Below, piece by piece: positions 60,051 through 64,000 of a stretch of DNA of 64,000 nucleotides (positions are counted from its first letter, which is position 1; each line of letters begins with the position of its first letter). The stretch spans positions 310,406 through 374,405 of the forward strand of contig NZ_LMUQ01000039.1 of assembly GCF_009765865.1 (NCBI RefSeq), written 5' to 3'. A program made the position numbers and the translations under genes. The DNA comes from Acidisoma sp. L85. GTDB lineage: Bacteria > Pseudomonadota > Alphaproteobacteria > Acetobacterales > Acetobacteraceae. The notes beneath the pieces are model-generated. The model was not told the origin of the DNA. It saw nothing but the letters and a program-made list of their open reading frames with translations, and made no database searches.

Positions 60051-60776
60051 ATGGGCTTTCAGCCTGTCAGGAAAGCGCGGCTATACGAGCAGGTCACTTC
60101 CCAGATCGAGCGGATGATTGTGCAGGGTCAACTCGTCGATGGCGAGTTGCTGCCCGCCGAAAAGGAGTTGATGAGCCGCTTCAACGTGAGCCGCGCGACT
60201 CTCAGAGAAGCACTGCTGTCCCTGCAGCAGAAGGGAATTATCGACATCAGGAACGGAGAGAGGGCGCGCGTCACTAAATCCAATATGGACAAGCTGGTTT
60301 CCGCCATGAGCGGTGCGGTGAGCATATATCTGTCCGAGGATGAGGGCGTCCATCGATTCCAGGCTTTGCGGAAAACATTGGAGGTCGCGATCGTACGCAC
60401 TGCTGCGATGACCGCTACCTCAGATGAGCTGGAGCAGATTTCAGCCGCGTTGGAAAAAAATCGAGCGGCCAAAGGGAACAACATCCTGTTCAGCCAGACG
60501 GACGTGATCTTTCATCTTGAAATTATACGAGTCTCGCGAAATCCTTTGCTGGTCGGCATCTATCAAGCGCTCACGGGTTGGCTGACGGAGCAGCGCAAGC
60601 AGGTTCTCGAAGTTCAGGGAGCGGAGGAGACGGCGTTCACCGCACATTCCAAGATCTTCATGGCTCTGGTTGACCGGAACAAGGATCGTGCAGAGGAGGC
60701 CATGGCCGAGCATATCGACACGGTGATTTCTCTATACTGGAGCCAGGTCGAACAATCCCGTGTGGAAGCAGCTTGA
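60051..60776 (+). CDS. FadR/FCD-type GntR-family transcriptional regulator
   Basis: 241 residues. The winged-helix DNA-binding domain (LPAEKELMSRFNVSRATLRE, about 34-53, then LQQKGIIDIRNGERARV) precedes an all-helical FCD ligand domain with metal-binding histidines in FHLEIIRVSRNP and AHSKIFMALV...EHIDTVI. Such regulators respond to sugar acids, carboxylates or other pathway intermediates. The gene is divergent from the SBP operon, with the near-palindrome between them, and convergent with the second permease gene. Codon use is visibly less GC-rich than in flanking genes. Confidence 0.9.
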   Translation: MGFQPVRKARLYEQVTSQIERMIVQGQLVDGELLPAEKELMSRFNVSRATLREALLSLQQKGIIDIRNGERARVTKSNMDKLVSAMSGAVSIYLSEDEGVHRFQALRKTLEVAIVRTAAMTATSDELEQISAALEKNRAAKGNNILFSQTDVIFHLEIIRVSRNPLLVGIYQALTGWLTEQRKQVLEVQGAEETAFTAHSKIFMALVDRNKDRAEEAMAEHIDTVISLYWSQVEQSRVEAA

Positions 60777-60794
60777 GAACGGCCTGGATAGTCC

Positions 60795-61817
60795 TCAGCC
60801 CCCGGCGATACGGCGGTTCCGCTGATATCTCACGATCTGGTCCAAGGCGACGGCTACCACAATGACAGCGCCGGTAACGAAGGTACTCCACGTAGCGTCG
60901 ATGCCGAAGAATATGATGCCACTGCTGATGACCTGAATGATGAGCATGCCCACCACAGCACCGATCACCGTGCCCGCGCCGCCGGAAAGAGGGGTTCCGC
61001 CGATAATGACAGCGGCGATGACAATGAGCGCGAAGTCCGCGCCCTCATTTGGATCGATCGCCCCCCGAAATCCGATGTACATCGACCCTGATAGTCCGCT
61101 GATGGCGCCCATGAGCACGAGTGTTTGCAACCGGACCAATGCTATCGGGATGCCCGCCAGACGCGCGGCATCTGGATTGCTGCCGACGGCCTGCACGCGA
61201 TAGCCGAATCGCGTGCGCCGCAAGACGATATGCAGAATTATCGCGAGCAACACGAAGATGATGGCGACGACGGGAACGACACCAAGGACCTTCGCCGAGA
61301 TGAAGGTAAAGAAGCTGCTCGATTCGTCCGATGGAACGACGGCTCGGCCTCTGTTCACGACAAGCGACAACCCCTGGAACATGGAATAGGTGCCGAGCGT
61401 GATGATGATCGATGGCAGGCGCAAACTGACCGCCAAGGCGCCGTTCATCAGCCCCAGCAGAGCGCCGAAAGCCACGCCGCCCAAGGTCGCGAGCCATGGA
61501 TTGAAGCCGGCGACCATGAGGGTCGCTGAAAACACGGCCGAAAAATTAAACATCCAGCCGACCGAAAGATCGATCTCGCGGATCGCCAGCAGAAACACCA
61601 TGCCGAGCGAGAGCATGCCTTGAAAGGTCGTATTGCCCAGAATCGTCAGCAGGTTGAGCGGATTCAGAAAACGCGGCCGTGAGATCCCGATGATCGCCAT
61701 CAGAACAACGAGTGCCACGACAACACCGACTTCCTCCGGAACCCCAAAACGCCAGCGTGCGCTTCGCGGCGCCGCGGTCGAGGAAGGTCCCGCACTCAGG
61801 CCGCGCATATCGCTCAC
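60795..61817 (-). CDS. Second CUT2 sugar ABC transporter, permease
   Basis: 340 residues, nine or ten hydrophobic segments. The signature MVFLLAIREIDLSVGWM and IIIGGTPLSGGAGTVIGA match the CUT2 permease family. The protein differs substantially from the first permease and is a second transporter, not a recent duplicate. It follows an SDR gene after only 4 bases, with an ATPase before that, so the order is ATPase-SDR-permease. Its end is 18 bases from the end of the convergent regulator gene. Confidence 0.9.
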   Translation of the reverse strand: MSDMRGLSAGPSSTAAPRSARWRFGVPEEVGVVVALVVLMAIIGISRPRFLNPLNLLTILGNTTFQGMLSLGMVFLLAIREIDLSVGWMFNFSAVFSATLMVAGFNPWLATLGGVAFGALLGLMNGALAVSLRLPSIIITLGTYSMFQGLSLVVNRGRAVVPSDESSSFFTFISAKVLGVVPVVAIIFVLLAIILHIVLRRTRFGYRVQAVGSNPDAARLAGIPIALVRLQTLVLMGAISGLSGSMYIGFRGAIDPNEGADFALIVIAAVIIGGTPLSGGAGTVIGAVVGMLIIQVISSGIIFFGIDATWSTFVTGAVIVVAVALDQIVRYQRNRRIAGG

Positions 61818-61821
61818 GCCG

Positions 61822-62646
61822 TCATTTCCTCCAAGGCTGCGTTTCCGAAGGCTTGCCCCAACTTGGAATAGGGGCCTGCAGGCCCCCTTGAATCCACAGG
61901 AACCGTCCGCTGACCGTGGCCGCGTCTGGACCCATCAGATCGAGAACCAAGTCAGCCGCTTTTTCGGGATCGTCGCCACCAGTCTGCTCAACCCAGCGTG
62001 CCCAATCGCGGTAGGCATTGGCGACCGGACCCAGCCGTTCGGCCGCGTCGCGGATCTCGGCCCACATATCGGTCTTCACGTCACCCGGATGGATGACATT
62101 GGCAGTAACGCCTGTGCCCGCGATTTCCGCCGCGAGATGGCGCGTGAATTGGTTCAGCGCGGCTTTGCTTGTACCGTAGGCGCTGTTGATTGGCCCTGGT
62201 TCGTGCAAGGAGGCCGCCGATGTGACATTCACGATGCGACCCCAGCCCATATCGATCATGCCCCCCACAAATGCGCGGCAAGTGAGATAGGCGCTGACCG
62301 TATTGGCCATGATGGTTTCAATCCAGGCTGCGGGATCGCTGTCTTTGATAAGTTGGATCGGCCCGAAAATCCCGGCGGCGTTGACCAAAATGGAAGGGCG
62401 GCCAAGTTCGGCCTCCACGCTGGACTTTATGAGATCAAGTGACTCTGCCCGGCTAAGATCCGCAGGCAAAACATGGGAGCGGCCGCCTAACGCGGCCACC
62501 AGCTTCGCCGTCTCCCGGAGTTGCGCTTCTTGCCGCGCGACGAGAGCGACCGTGGCACCCGCCCCGGCCAGCCGCACCGCCACACGCTGGCCCAAACCAC
62601 GGCTCGCGCCGGTGACGACGGCGATCTTTCCGGTGAGATCTGTCAT
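61822..62646 (-). CDS. SDR family oxidoreductase within transporter operon
   Basis: 274 residues. The cofactor motif is VVTGASRGLGQRVAV (9-23 or so), then NAAGIFG, the catalytic Ser in NVTSAASLHEPG and YGTSK. The LVARQ following the second strand suggests NADP preference. It sits between the ABC ATPase and permease genes (36 and 4 bases from them), so the enzyme probably acts on the sugar that the transporter imports. Distinct from the SDR at 47027-47815. Confidence 0.87.
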   Translation of the reverse strand: MTDLTGKIAVVTGASRGLGQRVAVRLAGAGATVALVARQEAQLRETAKLVAALGGRSHVLPADLSRAESLDLIKSSVEAELGRPSILVNAAGIFGPIQLIKDSDPAAWIETIMANTVSAYLTCRAFVGGMIDMGWGRIVNVTSAASLHEPGPINSAYGTSKAALNQFTRHLAAEIAGTGVTANVIHPGDVKTDMWAEIRDAAERLGPVANAYRDWARWVEQTGGDDPEKAADLVLDLMGPDAATVSGRFLWIQGGLQAPIPSWGKPSETQPWRK

Positions 62647-62681
62647 CGACTGGCTTTCCTATGACTTTCCATCGGCAACGA

Positions 62682-64000
62682 TCACACGGCACGGCTTTTG
62701 GCCGCTAGCGCCGGCATCTCGCCCGTATTGATCAGGTGGAGTAGAATTCGATTTTCGATGTCGGCGCCGCTGACGGTTCCTGCCAACCTGCCGCGATAGA
62801 GAACCATGACGCGATCGCATAATCCGATGAGTTCCGTCAGTTCCGTCGAACTAAAGAGCACGATCCGGCCATCTGCCGACATCTGCCGAATCAGCTCATA
62901 GATCTCCCGTTTCGCACCGACATCCACACCGCGCGTCGGATCTTCCAGGAGGATCACGTTGGGTGCGATCTCCAGCCATTTGCCGACGACGACCTTCTGT
63001 TGGTTTCCACCGGAAAGCTGATTGGCCAAGGTATTGGATGATTTCGTTTTGATCCTGAGCTTATCGATCTGACGCTGGGCTCGCGTCTGCGCGCTGCGAT
63101 GGCCGAACCAGGGACTGCCGGTGTTCAAGGCGCCGACAACAACGTTACTGATGTTGAAGAGAATACTCTTGTCGAGCATAAGGCCCTGATGACGACGGTC
63201 CGCCGGAACCAGGCAAATGCCTCTCCGTGCCGCCTCTGTCGGGTTGCGGGGCAGGCCCTTCATATCCGGATAGCGAACCTCGCCCGATTTCGCTTTTTGT
63301 GTTCCGAAGAGCATTCCCAACAGCGTAGACACGCCTGAACCCTCCAAGCCGGCCAGGCCCACGACCTCGCCCGAAGTGACGCCGAAAGAAATCCCCGCCA
63401 GTTCCTGGCCGCTCAAGCCGCTAACATTCAGCCGTGCCAGCGTCGCGGTGGTCTGATTTGGCAAAGGTGGTGGGAACAGTTCGCGTGCCTGTGTCCCAAT
63501 CATGCCCTCGATGACTTCCGATATCGTGAGGTCAGATGTAGATTTTGTCAGAACGTCATGTCCGTTGCGGGTAATCGTTACCCGGTCGGCGATAGCGAAG
63601 ACTTCTTCAAGGCGATGCGACACGTAGAGCATGGTGATACCCCCGGAACGCAGCCGCCTCAGAACCTCGAATAGCCGTTTCGTCTCCCGCTCGTTTAGGG
63701 CCGAATTTGGTTCATCGAGAATGAGCAGCCGTGGCTCCTCCAGAAGAACCCGACAGAGTTCCACAAGTTGCTGCTCGCCTATGCTCAGTGCGCTGATAGG
63801 CGCATGGACGTCGACATGCAGGCCCAATTGTCCCAAAAGCGCTCTGCTGCGATCCTCCATGTCTCGCAACGAGACCAGACCCGCGCGCACCGGCTCGCGA
63901 TTGACGAAGAGATTGGCGAGAACGGAGCGCTGCGGGAAAAGGCTGAGCTCTTGATTGACGATGCCGATTCCGGCGGCGCGAGCGGCGGGGGGGGAACCCA
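62682..64000 (-). CDS. Second CUT2 sugar ABC transporter, ATP-binding protein (partial)
   Basis: The frame stays open beyond the right edge of the window; at least 439 residues are present and the N-terminal part with the first Walker A is missing. The Q-loop region AGIGIVNQELSLFPQ is read just inside the edge. Module 1: LSIGEQQLVELCRVL and LLILDEPNSALNERE. Module 2: degenerate Walker A LAGLEGSGVSTLLG, signature QLSGGNQQKVVVGKWL and LLEDPTRGVDVGAK, where the Asp-Glu of Walker B is swapped to Glu-Asp. It belongs with the downstream SDR and permease. A binding-protein gene is expected beyond the edge. Confidence 0.9.
   Translation of the reverse strand, partial: GSPPAARAAGIGIVNQELSLFPQRSVLANLFVNREPVRAGLVSLRDMEDRSRALLGQLGLHVDVHAPISALSIGEQQLVELCRVLLEEPRLLILDEPNSALNERETKRLFEVLRRLRSGGITMLYVSHRLEEVFAIADRVTITRNGHDVLTKSTSDLTISEVIEGMIGTQARELFPPPLPNQTTATLARLNVSGLSGQELAGISFGVTSGEVVGLAGLEGSGVSTLLGMLFGTQKAKSGEVRYPDMKGLPRNPTEAARRGICLVPADRRHQGLMLDKSILFNISNVVVGALNTGSPWFGHRSAQTRAQRQIDKLRIKTKSSNTLANQLSGGNQQKVVVGKWLEIAPNVILLEDPTRGVDVGAKREIYELIRQMSADGRIVLFSSTELTELIGLCDRVMVLYRGRLAGTVSGADIENRILLHLINTGEMPALAAKSRAV

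Noticed and set aside
1..64000. tRNA, rRNA, transposase or phage genes
   Set aside because: No clover-leaf, rRNA segment, DDE transposase, integrase or phage structural gene was recognised in any gap or frame.

Overview
The window is a GC-rich stretch of a chromosome from an alphaproteobacterium, most likely of the Rhodospirillales/Acetobacteraceae kind. This rests on conserved blocks (lptF-lptG-lptD-surA-ksgA, gap-pgk, secD-secF, lpxB, epmA), on strong codon bias for G/C, and on several accessory genes typical of that group. The species cannot be read from the sequence.

Layout. 0-7.4 kb: a cut-off membrane protein (minus) and the LPS-transport/outer-membrane biogenesis operon lptF-lptG-lptD-surA-ksgA, closed by a strong terminator; pdxA, often found between surA and ksgA, is absent. 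7.4-14 kb: a Met/Pro-rich secreted protein, then a glycolytic block in which the gene next to gap and pgk is a full-length transketolase-like protein that has lost every thiamine-diphosphate motif, plus an FAH-family hydrolase coupled to pgk and xthA. Two 88-base REP-like elements flank the transketolase-like/gap pair. 14-24 kb (mostly minus): two TPR proteins (glycosyltransferase-like and sulfotransferase), secD-secF, a Gfo/Idh/MocA oxidoreductase, lpxB, a GNAT acetyltransferase and epmA.

24-38 kb is accessory. A membrane-anchored patatin-like phospholipase (with a partner of unknown function) diverges from a small unknown protein, an internally duplicated membrane protein and a Dyp-type peroxidase. 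A frameshifted DUF3644/HEPN-like gene follows, then a tightly packed minus operon of dihaem cytochrome c, GMC oxidoreductase and catalase-like haem protein. Lipase plus three haem/flavin redox proteins suggests lipid or hydrophobic-substrate oxidation (inference). 38-47 kb holds a SAM methyltransferase, a secreted lipase with glycine-rich C-terminal repeats, a hydroxylysine-kinase/phospholyase-like pair, a cupin, dinB and small envelope proteins.

47-64 kb is a carbohydrate/sugar-acid catabolic island: SDR, 3-oxo-tetronate-type kinase and decarboxylase (OtnK/OtnC-like), L-idonate-dehydrogenase-like enzyme, split transketolase (N and C subunits, all TPP motifs intact), HU-like protein, ABM monooxygenase, Gfo/Idh/MocA and D-2-hydroxyacid dehydrogenases, and two CUT2 (ribose-type) ABC transporters around a FadR/FCD-type GntR regulator. 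A good sigma-70-like promoter for the first transporter operon abuts a 13-base near-palindrome just upstream of the regulator, a likely operator. The second transporter runs off the right edge. No rRNA, tRNA, CRISPR array, transposase or origin was recognised, and no gene-free stretch exceeds about 260 bases.
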